Counted from the stretch's first letter, positions 31,787-41,433 are shown. The stretch: DNA of 64,000 bases from Steroidobacter agaridevorans (GCF_009932555.1 NZ_BLJO01000002.1:83379-147378), one strand, 5' to 3'. A program made the numbers and translations. Notes: generated from the letters alone by a model not told the origin.

Positions 31787-33358
31787 ATGCGTAACGCGAA
31801 GCTGCTGTGCTTACCGATCCTTGCACTCCTGCTGAGCGCCTGCGGCGTCAATCCGGTGACGGGTAAGAAAGAGATTCAATTCGTCTCCGAGGCGCAGGAG
31901 ATCAAGATCGGCGAGCAGAACTACGCGCCGACCAAACAGAGCGAGGGCGGCGACTTCGACGTGCTGCCCGATCTGTCCGCCTACATCAACGAAGTGGGCC
32001 AGAAGCTCGCGGCCGTCTCGGACCGCGAGCTTCCCTATGAGTTCGTGGTGCTGAACAACCCCGTGCCGAACGCGTGGGCGCTCCCCGGCGGCAAGATCGC
32101 GGTCAATGTCGGCTTGCTCTCGGAGCTGAAGAACGAGGCGGAGCTCGCCGCCGTGCTCGGCCATGAAATCGTGCATGCCGCCGCCCGCCACGGCGCGAAG
32201 GCGCAGGAACGCGGCACCCTCATGCAGGTCGGACTCGCCGCAGCTTCGATCGGCGCCGCCATCAGCGACGTCGACTCGACCGTCGCGAACCTCGCCGTGC
32301 AGGGCGCGGGCCTCGGCGCCCAGATGATCCAGCAGAAGTACGGTCGCGACCAGGAGCTGGAGAGCGATGAGTACGGCATGAAGTACATGAAGGCGGCCGG
32401 CTACGACGTTCAAGGCGCGATCACGTTGCAGGAAACCTTCGTGCGCCTGTCGCAGCAGGGCGGCGCCAAGGGCCAGAGCTGGCTCGAAGGGCTGTTCGCA
32501 TCGCACCCGCCTTCGGAGGAGCGCGTTGCCAAGAACAAAGAAACAGCGGCCCGGCTCGGCGCGGGCGGCGATCTCGGCCAGGAGCGATATCAGGCGCGCT
32601 TGCAGCCGTTCAGGAAAATCGAGCCCGCCTACGACAAGTTCGAAGAGGCGATGACCGCGGCCCGCAAGAAGGAATACACCAAGGCCGAGTCGCTGGTGCA
32701 GGAGGCGATCAAGATCGAGCCGCGCGAAGGGCGCTTCCATGAGTTTCTGGGCGAAATGAAACTTGCCCAGAAGAAGCCGGAGGAGGCGCTGCCGCACTAT
32801 CAGAAGGCCATCGATCTGAACTCGGATTATTTCGGCTCGTATCTCGGCGCCGGCGTCGCTCAATATCAGACGGGCAACAAGGCGCGCGCGGAGGAATGGC
32901 TGACGAAGAGCGTGGAGCTCCTGCCCACGGCTCCGGCCGCTTATTACTTGGGCACGATTTCTCGCGATCGCGGCGATCGGGCCAAGGCGATGGAATATTT
33001 CCGGGCGGCCGCAGGCTCCCAAAGTCAGATCGGGCAGCGTGCGGCGGCGGAGTTCGTGCGCATGGATCTGCCGCAGAATCCCGGCAACTACGTCGCGACG
33101 CAGGGCCAGCTCGATCCGCAAGGACGGGTGGTCGTCGTCATCCAGAATCGCGCGCCGGCGCCGCTCACGGGCATTCAAGTCACGCCGGTGCTGGTCGATG
33201 CGAGCGGTCGCATCGTGCAGCAAGGCCAGCCGGTCGTGTTCCGTTCGGCCGTGCAACCCGGCCAGCAAGCCGTGGCGCAGACCGGCATCAGCAGCATCGC
33301 ACAGGCGCAGCTTCCCTATCTTCGCTTCCGCGTGGATGGCGCCCGCGTCGCCGAGTAG
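31787..33358 (+). CDS. M48-family metalloprotease lipoprotein with TPR repeats
   Basis: 523 residues. Lipobox LLSAC (Cys19). The zinc site HEIVH is at 126-130, with the third ligand in the downstream QELESDEYG helix; the NPVPNAWALPGGKIAVNVGLL block before it is characteristic of M48C (BepA/LoiP-like) periplasmic proteases. After the protease domain come tetratricopeptide repeats (about 285-425: AYDKFEEAMTAARKKEYTKAESLVQEAIKIEP, EALPHYQKAIDLNSDYFGSYLGAGVAQYQTGNK) and a C-terminal beta domain of about 100 residues. By analogy it acts in outer-membrane protein quality control. It ends six bases before the cardiolipin synthase gene. Confidence 0.92.
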   Translation: MRNAKLLCLPILALLLSACGVNPVTGKKEIQFVSEAQEIKIGEQNYAPTKQSEGGDFDVLPDLSAYINEVGQKLAAVSDRELPYEFVVLNNPVPNAWALPGGKIAVNVGLLSELKNEAELAAVLGHEIVHAAARHGAKAQERGTLMQVGLAAASIGAAISDVDSTVANLAVQGAGLGAQMIQQKYGRDQELESDEYGMKYMKAAGYDVQGAITLQETFVRLSQQGGAKGQSWLEGLFASHPPSEERVAKNKETAARLGAGGDLGQERYQARLQPFRKIEPAYDKFEEAMTAARKKEYTKAESLVQEAIKIEPREGRFHEFLGEMKLAQKKPEEALPHYQKAIDLNSDYFGSYLGAGVAQYQTGNKARAEEWLTKSVELLPTAPAAYYLGTISRDRGDRAKAMEYFRAAAGSQSQIGQRAAAEFVRMDLPQNPGNYVATQGQLDPQGRVVVVIQNRAPAPLTGIQVTPVLVDASGRIVQQGQPVVFRSAVQPGQQAVAQTGISSIAQAQLPYLRFRVDGARVAE

Positions 33359-33364
33359 CCCGAC

Positions 33365-34624
33365 GTGTGGGCAGGCGTGCTGACATTTCTGGCCGGCGTG
33401 CTGCTGGCCAGCGCGTATTTCCTGCTCAAGAATCGGCGTAACACTCCTTATCTCGATCTTGATCTCGATGCCTTGCCCTCACTCGAGGAGGATCTTCATA
33501 CGCTTGCGGGCCTGACCAATGGCGCGGTCACGACGGGCAACGCCTGCCAGATCCTGCAAGACGGCGCGTTGTTTCCGGCGATGGAAGAAGACATCGCCGC
33601 CGCCCGGTGCGCCGTGCACTTGGAAACATTCGTCTGGACGGCGGGTGAGGTCGAGCGCCGATTCGTCGAGCTGCTCGCTCGCAAGGCGCGCGAGGGGGTG
33701 AAGGTTCGTCTGCTGATCGATGCGATGGGCAGCTCCGGCGGCGACGATGAGAATCTCAAGCGCCTGGTCGAGGCCGGCGTGCAGTTATCCACCTACTGCA
33801 AGCCGCGCTGGTGGAACCTGCGCCGTTTCAACCACCGCACGCATCGCAAGCTGCTGATCGTCGATGGCGTCATCGGCTACACCTTCGGTCACGGCATCGC
33901 CGATCAGTGGCTCGGCCGGGGTGAGGATGAGAAACATTGGCGCGACACTGCGGTGCGCGTCGAAGGTCCGGCGGTGCAAGCCCTGCAGTCCGTGTTCATG
34001 GAGAACTGGATCGAGGAAAGTCATTGCGTGCCGGCGGGCGAGGGGTGCTTCCCGGAAGCCGAAGCGAAGGGCGAGAGCGACGCGCACGTCGTCAGTAGCG
34101 CCTCGGGCGATGCGGTCTCATCGGTGGCGCTGCTCTACACCGTCGCGATCGCCTGCGCCAAGCGCGAGGTGATCATCCAGAATCCGTACTTTGCGCCGGA
34201 CGATGGCGTGTGTGAGTTGCTGGGGATGATGGTGAAGCGCGGCGTCGCCGTTCATCTCATGCTGCCGGGCCAGCATACCGACAGCCCGTTCGTGCGTCGC
34301 GCAGGCTGCCGCTTGTACGCGCAGCTGCTCGAAGGCGGCGTGCGCCTGTACGAATTCTTGCCGACGCTGATTCATCAGAAGATCGTGATCGTCGATGAGA
34401 TCTGGTCGCACATCGGCTCGACCAACTTCGACGCCCGCTCGCTGTCGTTGAACGAGGAAGTGGGTATCGGCATTCGCGACACGAAGATCGCGGCGGAGCT
34501 GAAAGCTGCGTTCGAGAAGGATCTTGAGCGCAGCAAGGAATTGACGCTGGAGGGATGGCGCCGCCGGCCCTGGTACAGCCGGCTGTTCGATTGGATCGCC
34601 TACCAGGTCCACGATCAGCTGTGA
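33365..34624 (+). CDS. phospholipase D-type cardiolipin synthase
   Basis: 419 residues from a GTG start. One N-terminal membrane helix (about 4-22). Two HKD motifs: HRKLLIVDG (H160, K162, D167) and HQKIVIVDE (H337, K339, D344), the latter followed by HIGSTNFDARSLSLNEEVGIGI, typical of bacterial cardiolipin synthases and their ClsB-like relatives. The reaction is phosphatidyl transfer between phosphatidylglycerol (or another phospholipid) molecules at the inner membrane. The single anchor and 419-residue length resemble ClsB or ClsC more than ClsA. It is likely co-transcribed with the M48 protease. Confidence 0.88.
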   Translation: MWAGVLTFLAGVLLASAYFLLKNRRNTPYLDLDLDALPSLEEDLHTLAGLTNGAVTTGNACQILQDGALFPAMEEDIAAARCAVHLETFVWTAGEVERRFVELLARKAREGVKVRLLIDAMGSSGGDDENLKRLVEAGVQLSTYCKPRWWNLRRFNHRTHRKLLIVDGVIGYTFGHGIADQWLGRGEDEKHWRDTAVRVEGPAVQALQSVFMENWIEESHCVPAGEGCFPEAEAKGESDAHVVSSASGDAVSSVALLYTVAIACAKREVIIQNPYFAPDDGVCELLGMMVKRGVAVHLMLPGQHTDSPFVRRAGCRLYAQLLEGGVRLYEFLPTLIHQKIVIVDEIWSHIGSTNFDARSLSLNEEVGIGIRDTKIAAELKAAFEKDLERSKELTLEGWRRRPWYSRLFDWIAYQVHDQL

Positions 34625-34636
34625 TCGGGGCGGAGA

Positions 34637-35509
34637 TCATGGCGCATCTCCGAAACATTCGATCAGCATCTCGGTAAGGACTCTCACCTTCCGGGCCGGA
34701 TGCTGACCGGGCGGCCGGATCACGTACACGCCTGCCGGACGGACGGGGTGGCGCGTCATGACGGGCACTAACGCTCCAGAGACGAGGTGGTCACGGATGA
34801 TTCGCTCAGGGAGATAAGCGATGCCGAGCCCCGCTATGGCAGCTGCGAGCAGTGCCGTGCCGTTATCCGCTTTGAAGCGTCCCCGCGGATGAAGCTTGAC
34901 GATCGCTTCACCGTCCATGAGCTGCCAGATCTCGGTGCCCTGCATGAGCGCCTCATGGTCGAGGAGTTCGTCCGGTGTCTCGGGCGCTCCATGGACCTTT
35001 ATATATTCCGGACTGGCAACCAGCTTGCCGTAGATGGGGCCGACGCACTTTGCGATCAGATTGGAATCCCGCAGATGACCGACTCGGATCCCGCAGTCAT
35101 AACCCTCCGCGACCAGATCCACGAAGCGATCGCTATAGCTGGTGTGAATGTGAAGATCGGGATGACGCCGCCCCATCTCCGCAAGTATAGGGGCGAGGTG
35201 AGTCGGGCCAAAGGTGAGGGGCGCAGCAATGCGCAATCGGCCACGAAGGTCACCGGCCGGTAGGATTGTTTCCTTCGCAACGTCGATCTCGGCGCAGACT
35301 TTGGCTGCGTGATCTCGAAAGGTGGCGCCCGCTTCTGTGAGCGCGGCGCCACGGGTATTTCGTGCCAGCAACTGAACGCCGAGGTCTGCTTCGAGCCGAG
35401 CGAGCGCCCGACTCACGATCGACTTGGAGACCCCGAGCCGCCGCGCACCGGAGGTTACGCCGCCGGCGTCAGCCACTTCTACAAATATCCGCAGGTCTTC
35501 GATATCCAA
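34637..35509 (-). CDS. LysR-family transcriptional regulator
   Basis: 290 residues. N-terminal winged helix (DLRIFVEVADAGGVTSGARRLGVSKSIVSRALARLEADLGVQLLARN) and the periplasmic-binding-like effector domain (RLRIAAPLTFG, DLVAEGYDCGIRVGHL), the form typical of the CrgA/DsdC-like subgroup. It is divergent from the isochorismatase-family gene, across 145 bases that hold two palindromes; by the usual LysR arrangement it should control that gene and itself. Confidence 0.93.
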   Translation of the reverse strand: MDIEDLRIFVEVADAGGVTSGARRLGVSKSIVSRALARLEADLGVQLLARNTRGAALTEAGATFRDHAAKVCAEIDVAKETILPAGDLRGRLRIAAPLTFGPTHLAPILAEMGRRHPDLHIHTSYSDRFVDLVAEGYDCGIRVGHLRDSNLIAKCVGPIYGKLVASPEYIKVHGAPETPDELLDHEALMQGTEIWQLMDGEAIVKLHPRGRFKADNGTALLAAAIAGLGIAYLPERIIRDHLVSGALVPVMTRHPVRPAGVYVIRPPGQHPARKVRVLTEMLIECFGDAP

Positions 35510-35530
35510 CTCGAGCGTTCCTCATTCTGC

Positions 35531-35560
35531 GACACAGTGTGTCCGAGAGCGGTACTACCG
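35531..35560. promoter_or_regulatory. paired palindromes in the LysR/hydrolase divergent region
   Basis: GACACA-G-TGTGTC (35531-35543) and CGGTA-C-TACCG (35550-35560) are perfect odd-length palindromes with centres 18 bases apart, 22-51 bases upstream of the LysR gene. They are good candidates for LysR recognition and activation sites. Confidence 0.45.
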
Positions 35561-35654
35561 TATCGAAAATCGACATGGCAATGTTCTCCGAGACATCGTC
35601 GCAGGCGACGCATGTCACAGGCAGTTCCCACCTTACCAGCACCCAAGGATCTTC

Positions 35655-36308
35655 ATGAAGTTTCGTAACGGCGTTGCGTCGCTCCTTCGTCCCCAAGACT
35701 CCGTCCTCGTCATGATCGACCACCAGCCTTTCCAGCTCGCGAATTTGAACAGCCACGATCCGCAGATGGTCGTCAACAATTCGGCGGCGCTGGCGAAGGC
35801 CGCCAAGGCCTACGGCGTGCCGACCATTCTCACGAGCGTGATCGCCGATCGAGGCGGCCTCATCTTTCCGCACATTACCGATGTCTTCCCCGGCCAGGAG
35901 GTGATCGACCGAACGCTCCTCAACACCTGGGAGGATCGCAAGGTGGTGGATGCGGTCGAGGCGACGGGCCGCAAGCAGCTGATCATCGCCGGCCTGTACA
36001 CAGAGATCTGTGTCGCGATGCCGGTGATCCATGCGCTCGGCGAAGGTTGGGACGTGACGGTGATCACCGATGCATGTGGAGCACTTTCGGTGGAGGCCCA
36101 TCAGGTCGCGATCCAACGGATGATCGCGGCGGGCGCCAACATGATGACTTGGCTGGCGCTTGTGTCCGAATGGCAGCGTGACCATGCGCGGACGGAGCAC
36201 GTCGCTGAGTTCGTCGACATACTGAAGCACCATGCGGCGGGTAGCGGCATCGCGTTCCTGTGGGAGCAGCAACTGCTCAACACACCCGTGCCAGGCGCCG
36301 CACGCTGA
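35655..36308 (+). CDS. isochorismatase-family hydrolase
   Basis: 217 residues. Cysteine hydrolase fold: N-terminal VLVMIDHQPFQL (catalytic Asp), the central helix/strand AKAYGVPTILTSV and the nucleophile loop GRKQLIIAGLYTEICVAM (Cys in EICV, with the preceding cis peptide position). Relatives hydrolyse isochorismate, nicotinamide, N-carbamoyl compounds or ureas; members with the YcaC-like FPHITDVFPGQEVIDRTLLNTWED insertion have no firm substrate. Start moved to the ATG at 35655, 77 codons inside the longest frame. Divergent from the LysR gene. Confidence 0.9.
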   Translation: MKFRNGVASLLRPQDSVLVMIDHQPFQLANLNSHDPQMVVNNSAALAKAAKAYGVPTILTSVIADRGGLIFPHITDVFPGQEVIDRTLLNTWEDRKVVDAVEATGRKQLIIAGLYTEICVAMPVIHALGEGWDVTVITDACGALSVEAHQVAIQRMIAAGANMMTWLALVSEWQRDHARTEHVAEFVDILKHHAAGSGIAFLWEQQLLNTPVPGAAR

Positions 36309-36389
36309 TGTAAGCGGTGATGGCGCATTTCAAAGTGCCGCGGCGGATGCGCTGCTCATTTAAAGATCTGCGCCATCCCCCAGATCAAC

Positions 36390-36845
36390 ATGGACTCACT
36401 TCAAATCTCGCCTCTGCCGCGAGCTACTTCGGAGGCTATGGCGCTCGCAGTGGAGGGTCACATTCCTTCACTGTGTAGAGAGGATTCCGTCGATCGCCGA
36501 AGGCGGATCAAGCGCCGACTCACGCAGCAGCAGATTCGCCGCCTGGATGACTACATCGAAAGTCATCTTGGAGGCGTCATTCGGACGCACCATCTTTCTG
36601 GCCTGGTGAATCTCAGTCGCTTTCACTTCTGCCGTGTATTTCGATTGTCGGTCGGCACATCACCGCGGGAGTATCTTTTGCAACTGCGACTGCAGAGGGC
36701 GAAAGCCTTGTTGAAAGACTCGTCCAGCTCGGTGTGTGAGATTGCCGGTATTTGCGGCTTTGCCGACCAATCGCATCTGACGCGAATGTTCCGTAGGCGA
36801 GTCGGAGCGACCCCGGCGCGCTGGCGTAAAACAATCGTGCAATGA
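36390..36845 (+). CDS. AraC-type DNA-binding protein without effector domain
   Basis: 151 residues. Only the AraC/XylS helix-turn-helix pair is present, about residues 48-147: LDDYIESHLGGVIRTHHLSGLVNLSRFHFCRVFRLSVGTSPREYLLQLRLQRAKALL and then VCEIAGICGFADQSHLTRMFRRRVGATPARWR. There is no ligand-binding domain, as in SoxS- or MarA-like proteins and many stand-alone AraC domains. The first 45 residues are basic and Ser-rich with no recognisable fold. It is convergent with the ior cytochrome gene; its stop is followed by a hairpin. Confidence 0.88.
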   Translation: MDSLQISPLPRATSEAMALAVEGHIPSLCREDSVDRRRRIKRRLTQQQIRRLDDYIESHLGGVIRTHHLSGLVNLSRFHFCRVFRLSVGTSPREYLLQLRLQRAKALLKDSSSSVCEIAGICGFADQSHLTRMFRRRVGATPARWRKTIVQ

Positions 36846-36850
36846 GCACT

Positions 36851-36874
36851 CGCTTGCGCGTCCGTGCGCAAGCG
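36851..36874. terminator. bidirectional terminator-like hairpin
   Basis: A 9-bp perfect stem (CGCTTGCGC at 36851-36859, GCGCAAGCG at 36866-36874) with a 6-base loop lies between the convergent AraC-type and cytochrome genes. Confidence 0.6.
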
Positions 36875-36886
36875 GGGCGGATCAGA

Positions 36887-37504
36887 TCAGAGCGATGCCT
36901 GCTGGCAGTGCGCGCCCGTCTTGACCCACGCGGCGATCAGCTGACCGAACACTTCTTGGGTGCCTGGCGCAGGCGCGCGGCCTTCGCCGGGATGCCACGC
37001 CCATCCGACGAGATGGTCTTCCGCGAGATGTTTCTCGATCTGAGCGAGCGTGCGATTGCCGTTGCGCTTCGGGTCCTTGATCTGCTCGCAGATCTGCGCG
37101 GTCGTGAGTCCCTGCCAGGCCATGGAGGCCGGCGCCAGAGACCAGTGCTCATTGCCCGGAACACTCTTCACGCGCCCGCCCAGCGTCGGTGCATTCTCCG
37201 GCCCGTGGCAGCTCGAGCAGGGCAGCTCCTTCGTGCCTCGATTCTCCGGTCCCGCCTGCACGAGCGGCATGTGCGGATGCAGATCGTCGCCTTGCGTCGG
37301 TGTGCGTGTCGCGGGATGACAGTTCAGACAGCGAGGATGTTGCAACACCTTGGCGGCTTCCGTGAAGTAGGCGTTCGATCGCGCGGCACGATTGCGAATC
37401 GAGTCGAACGCCTGCGGCGCTCGCAGCGGTTCAAGCGGTGCATCGGCAAGGCTCATCGAGGCAAACACGATGCAGAGCAGGGCGAGCGCGTGAGCGCGGT
37501 TCAT
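36887..37504 (-). CDS. diheme c-type cytochrome of the ior operon
   Basis: 205 residues with a signal peptide (SMSLADAP, about residue 21). Haem sites CLNCH at 59-63 and CSSCH at 96-100. The first ATG overlaps the iorB stop by four bases (ATGA), so it is translationally coupled to the molybdenum subunit, and it is the natural electron acceptor of the enzyme. The segment between and after the haems (HPHMPLVQAGPENRGTKELP, and HLVGWAWHPGEGRAPAPGTQEVFGQLIAAWV) is conserved in cytochromes encoded beside isoquinoline-oxidoreductase-type pairs, as I recall. Confidence 0.85.
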   Translation of the reverse strand: MNRAHALALLCIVFASMSLADAPLEPLRAPQAFDSIRNRAARSNAYFTEAAKVLQHPRCLNCHPATRTPTQGDDLHPHMPLVQAGPENRGTKELPCSSCHGPENAPTLGGRVKSVPGNEHWSLAPASMAWQGLTTAQICEQIKDPKRNGNRTLAQIEKHLAEDHLVGWAWHPGEGRAPAPGTQEVFGQLIAAWVKTGAHCQQASL

Positions 37505-39657
37505 AACGAGTTCCTCAATTGGGTGGGATCGATTGGCAGCTCGAACAGACGTTTGCCCGTCGCGGCGAAGATCGCGTTGGTGACGGCGGGGAAGACCGCC
37601 GCCGTGCCTGGCTCGCCCACGCCGCCCGGGGCTTCCGCACTTGGCACGACATGCACTTCGATGCGAGGCGTGTCATGCATGCGCAGAACCGGGCAGTCAT
37701 CGAAGTTGCCTTGTTGAATCCGACCCTCAGCCACCGTGATCTTGCCGTGGAGCGCGGCTGAGACGCCGTAGACGATCCCGCCCTCGAGTTGCGCCTTGAC
37801 GATGTCAGGATTCACAGCGAGGCCGCAGTCGACGACGCAGAAGACGCGATCCACGCGCACCTGTCCGGAGCGCGATACGGTGACTTCCGCGACTTGCGCC
37901 ACGTAGCTGCCGAAATCATCGAGCACGGAGATGCCACGGCCGCGGCCAGCACCGAGCGGCGTTCCCCATTGCGCGAGCTCCGCCACCTTGTTGATCACAT
38001 TGAGCAGTCGCGGCGACTTCGCGAGCAGCTCACGACGATAGCTGAGCGGATCCTTGCCCGCGCGCTTCGCCAGATCGTCGATCGCACTTTCCACGACGAA
38101 CGCGTTGCGTGAGGCGCCGACGCCGCGCCAGTTGCCAACGTTGAGGCCCGTCGGAGGCTCAACGCGAACATATTCGACGTGGACGTTCGGCCACGCATAC
38201 GTGCCGGCCGAGACGCTGATGATGTCGAGATCGACATTGTTCTGGAAGAAGACGGGCAGCCAGCGCGCCATCACGGCGGGTCCGACGATCTTGTGAGAGA
38301 AGCTGATCGGTGCGTTGTTGGCGTCGAGCCCCACCCGCACTCGGCTGTGGTTGTGATAACGAAAGTAATCGTGCTGGACGTCTTCTTCGCGACTCCAGAT
38401 TACTTTGACCGGCCCCTCGACGTGACGAGCAATCCGCACGGCCTGGGCGACATAGTCCGCTTCGAGGCGCCGCCCGAAGCCGCCGCCGAGCAGGTGGTTG
38501 TGGATCGTGATGCGCTCGAGCGGCAATCCCGAGGCCTCGGCCGCCATGCGTCGGGCCAGTGCCAGTCGTTGACACCCCACCCAGATCTCGCAACTGTCCT
38601 TGCGCACGTGCGCCGTGCAATTGATCGGCTCCATCGCCAGATGTGCGAGCATCGGCAAACGAAACTGGGCCTCATAGAACGAGGCCGCTTGAGCTTCGAC
38701 CGCCTGCACATCGCCGTGAGTCGTCGCGGTGACGCCAGGACGATCGAGTGCGGCATCGCATTCGGCGATGAGCGCCTTGGTATCGACGTTTGCATTCGCG
38801 CCTTCGTTCCAACTCACCTTGAGCGCGGCCAATCCTTTGCGAGCTGCCCACGTGTGATCCGCGATCACGGCGACGGCATCCTCGAGCCGAACGATCTGCC
38901 GGACGCCGCGAATGCGCTTTGCCGCCGTGTCATCGATCGTGCCCACCTGGCCGCCGAACACCGGACACGCCGCGACGGCGGCGAACTTCACGCCCGTCGG
39001 CAGCGCGTCGATGCCGAATCGGGCTTTGCCGTTGACCTTATCGGGTGTATCGACGCGTTTGACGGGTTTGCCGACGATTCGGAATTGGTCGGGCGATTTC
39101 AGCGCCACGTTCTTCGGCACCGGCAGGCGTGCGGCGGCGTCGACGAGATCGGCATAGCGGGCCCGGCGTCCAGAGCGTGCATGCACGATCTCCCCGCGCT
39201 CGGCGGTACACGTCGATGGAGCGACTCGCCATCGGCGTGCGGCGGCCTGAGTCAGAAGCACGCGTGTTGTCGCGCCTGCCCGGCGCAGTGGCTCCCAGGC
39301 TCCACGCAGTCCGGCGGAGCCGCCGGTGATCTGGTCGCCGAACACCGGATGACTGTAGAGCGCCTCGTTGGCAGGCGCGTGCTCCAATGTGAGCTGGCCG
39401 ATCTCGACCTCCAACTCTTCGGCCAGCAACTGCGCCTGTGCGGTGTAGGCGCCTTGGCCCATCTCCACATAGGGCAGCGTGACGCGAATGGCGCCGGTGC
39501 GATCGATGCGGACGAAGGCGTTCGGCTCGAGCGTGGGATCCATCGACTGCCCGCCGGCGCTCGGCACGCGAAAGCCGATCAGCAGTCCGCCGCCGGCAGC
39601 GGCCGTGCTGATGAGGAACGAGCGACGCGACAGCTGATGCGAAGGCGTGTCGCTCAT
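37501..39657 (-). CDS. iorB: isoquinoline 1-oxidoreductase-type molybdopterin subunit
   Basis: 718 residues. Twin-arginine signal (SRRSFLIST, residues 10-18) for export after cofactor insertion. It belongs to the xanthine dehydrogenase family in its two-subunit, FAD-less form: [28 protein letters not shown] (first domain), then [21 protein letters not shown] (molybdopterin region), then [25 protein letters not shown] near the C-terminus, containing the catalytic-Glu motif (GVGEPG). These enzymes hydroxylate N-heterocycles or oxidise aldehydes. The substrate is unknown. It overlaps iorA by four bases (ATGA) upstream and the cytochrome gene downstream. Confidence 0.92.
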   Translation of the reverse strand: MSDTPSHQLSRRSFLISTAAAGGGLLIGFRVPSAGGQSMDPTLEPNAFVRIDRTGAIRVTLPYVEMGQGAYTAQAQLLAEELEVEIGQLTLEHAPANEALYSHPVFGDQITGGSAGLRGAWEPLRRAGATTRVLLTQAAARRWRVAPSTCTAERGEIVHARSGRRARYADLVDAAARLPVPKNVALKSPDQFRIVGKPVKRVDTPDKVNGKARFGIDALPTGVKFAAVAACPVFGGQVGTIDDTAAKRIRGVRQIVRLEDAVAVIADHTWAARKGLAALKVSWNEGANANVDTKALIAECDAALDRPGVTATTHGDVQAVEAQAASFYEAQFRLPMLAHLAMEPINCTAHVRKDSCEIWVGCQRLALARRMAAEASGLPLERITIHNHLLGGGFGRRLEADYVAQAVRIARHVEGPVKVIWSREEDVQHDYFRYHNHSRVRVGLDANNAPISFSHKIVGPAVMARWLPVFFQNNVDLDIISVSAGTYAWPNVHVEYVRVEPPTGLNVGNWRGVGASRNAFVVESAIDDLAKRAGKDPLSYRRELLAKSPRLLNVINKVAELAQWGTPLGAGRGRGISVLDDFGSYVAQVAEVTVSRSGQVRVDRVFCVVDCGLAVNPDIVKAQLEGGIVYGVSAALHGKITVAEGRIQQGNFDDCPVLRMHDTPRIEVHVVPSAEAPGGVGEPGTAAVFPAVTNAIFAATGKRLFELPIDPTQLRNSL

Positions 39658-40139
39658 TGCGCACCCTCCGGCGTCGTGTGCTGAATCTCATTGGCCGCTT
39701 GCTTGATTGCCGCTCTGATGCGTCCGTATGTGCCGCACCGACACACGTTGCCGCTCATGACCGTGTCGATGTCCGCATCCGAAGGCGCCGCGTTGCCTGC
39801 GAGCAGTGCCGCGGCGGACATCAACTGACCGGATTGGCAGTACCCACATTGCACGACCTCCAGATCCAGCCAGGCCTTCTGCAATGACCGTCCGACCGGC
39901 GTCGTCTCGAGCGCTTCGATCGTACGGATCGAGGCGTTGCCGAGCGATTTCACCGAGGTGATGCAGGCCCGCCTCGGGACGCCATCGATGTGAACCGTAC
40001 AGGCGCCGCACAGCGCGATCCCGCAGCCGAACTTCGTACCGGTCAATCCGACGACGTCGCGTAACACCCAGAGAAGCGGGGTGTCCTCGTCCACGTCGAC
40101 CGTGTGTGTGACGCCGTTGATAGAGAGCTGCTGCGACAT
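39654..40139 (-). CDS. iorA: isoquinoline 1-oxidoreductase-type [2Fe-2S] subunit
   Basis: 161 residues. An N-terminal plant-ferredoxin fold holds the first cluster ([17 protein letters not shown]) and a helical domain the second (CGYCQSGQL with [15 protein letters not shown]). It carries electrons from the molybdenum site of IorB, here to the cytochrome encoded two genes on. No signal peptide; it is exported by hitch-hiking on the Tat signal of IorB in this family. The ATGA overlap with iorB couples translation. The name rests on family resemblance, not on knowledge of the substrate. Confidence 0.93.
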   Translation of the reverse strand: MSQQLSINGVTHTVDVDEDTPLLWVLRDVVGLTGTKFGCGIALCGACTVHIDGVPRRACITSVKSLGNASIRTIEALETTPVGRSLQKAWLDLEVVQCGYCQSGQLMSAAALLAGNAAPSDADIDTVMSGNVCRCGTYGRIRAAIKQAANEIQHTTPEGAQ

Positions 40140-40247
40140 TCGGCCTCCAAGCTGTGGATTGCTTGGACCGTATCCGCCTGGGGTGTCGCTTCACATCACA
40201 TGTTTCTATGACTCACGGGGGGCAGAGCCTATCAACTCGAGTCCCGC

Positions 40248-40703
40248 TCAGGGCGGCGGATTGTCGGTGAGCGGCCTGAAGCGGATGGGGCTCGAGAGCA
40301 CGATGCTCGATGATGGCTTGCCAATCCTGACCAGGCGATCGACCAGAGACTCCAGTTCGGCGATGGAGCCGACGAGCACTTTCAGCAGCGCGCTATGTTC
40401 ACCGGTGAGCCGGTGACATTCCACGACCGCGCGCAGGTCTTCCACATATTTTCCGATATTCGGACACTCAGTGCCTGGAATGGTGATCTTCACGATGGCC
40501 TGAATCCCGCGGCCGATGCTCGCAGGGTCGATGTGCGCGTGATAACCGGTGATGACCCCGGACGCTTCGAGTCGACGGATACGCTCGGCGACCGCAGGCG
40601 AGGAGAGGCCGATCCGGCGGCCAAGCTCGCTGAAACCGATGCGCGCCTCACGCTCCAAATGGGCCAGTATCAGGCAGTCCAGACGATCTACGTTGAAATG
40701 CAC
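40248..40703 (-). CDS. Lrp/AsnC-family regulator upstream of the ior operon
   Basis: 151 residues. Winged helix (DRLDCLILAHLEREARIGFSELGRRIGLSSPAVAERIRRLEASGVITGYHAHID) and RAM domain (VECHRLTGEHSALLKVLVGSIAELESLVDRL). It is of a different subgroup from the bkd-linked pair (GLSSPAVAERIRRLE instead of GLSQSPCxRRIQRLK). Same strand and 108 bases upstream of iorA, so it may regulate that operon; the gap is wide enough for a separate promoter. Confidence 0.9.
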   Translation of the reverse strand: MHFNVDRLDCLILAHLEREARIGFSELGRRIGLSSPAVAERIRRLEASGVITGYHAHIDPASIGRGIQAIVKITIPGTECPNIGKYVEDLRAVVECHRLTGEHSALLKVLVGSIAELESLVDRLVRIGKPSSSIVLSSPIRFRPLTDNPPP

Positions 40704-40833
40704 GGCGACCTCGCCTCAGAAGCTTCGATATCACGGTAGACAGCGCGAATTGCCTTCGATCGTCCGTTCACACGAGCCTTGCCTTGATCGATGATCGCGC
40801 TCGCTTGCCAATAGAAAGGATACGAATAGCTTC

Positions 40834-41433
40834 ATGAGCGACGACGCAATTCGCGCAATCTACCGTGAAGGGACCCGCTTCCCCGAATATCTCGCGGCGG
40901 TACGAGCGAATGCCGAGCGATTCCAGCAGATTCATCGGCGCTTCGAGTTCGTAGCATTCGATGCGAGCAGCTCGATCTTTGCAGCTGGCACTCGGGTGCT
41001 GGTGTTCTGCGAGCCGTACTGTGCTGACTGTGTCATCAATCTGCCTCTCATCGCGCGGCTCGTGGACGCTTCACCAGACACTGAGCTGCGCGTGGTAAGC
41101 CGTGACCGGCATCGAGCGGTCGCCGAACGATTTCCGGGTCGAGGCGGAATCAGTCGCCTGCCGACCGTCGTGCTGCTTGATCGCGAGTGGACGGCGTTCG
41201 GATACTGGTCGGAGCGCGCGAGATCGGATCATGAATGGATGTCCAACTTCACTCGCTCAGATCCTATTCCCGAAATCACCGTTGCGAACGGACTGCCCAC
41301 GGGTGACTTCGCCCGGTGGCTCGAGCGTCGCTTTGCAAGCCAATTGCCACTCTTTTACGAGCAGCATTGGCAAGAGGTTCGCGACGAGCTGCGAGCGTTG
41401 GCTCGCGTGTCATACGCGCGGCGCCCCCGTTGA
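40834..41433 (+). CDS. thioredoxin-fold protein with CxxC
   Basis: 199 residues, no signal peptide. A thioredoxin-like domain occupies about 50-125: VLVFCEPYCADCVINLPLIARLVDA with the redox pair C63 and C66, then a strand containing SRLPTVVLLDREW, where the cis-Pro (LPTVV) sits. It resembles the thioredoxin-family proteins of bacillithiol/mycothiol-free genomes known only as hypothetical. The C-terminal 60 residues are helical. Divergent from the Lrp gene; its end overlaps the convergent YciI-like gene by 24 bases. Confidence 0.8.
   Translation: MSDDAIRAIYREGTRFPEYLAAVRANAERFQQIHRRFEFVAFDASSSIFAAGTRVLVFCEPYCADCVINLPLIARLVDASPDTELRVVSRDRHRAVAERFPGRGGISRLPTVVLLDREWTAFGYWSERARSDHEWMSNFTRSDPIPEITVANGLPTGDFARWLERRFASQLPLFYEQHWQEVRDELRALARVSYARRPR

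Noticed and set aside
37789-39684. Plus-strand open frames opposite iorB, including one of about 500 codons at 38179-39684
   Set aside because: The minus strand carries clear molybdopterin and Tat motifs; plus-strand frames are His/Arg-rich with no domain.
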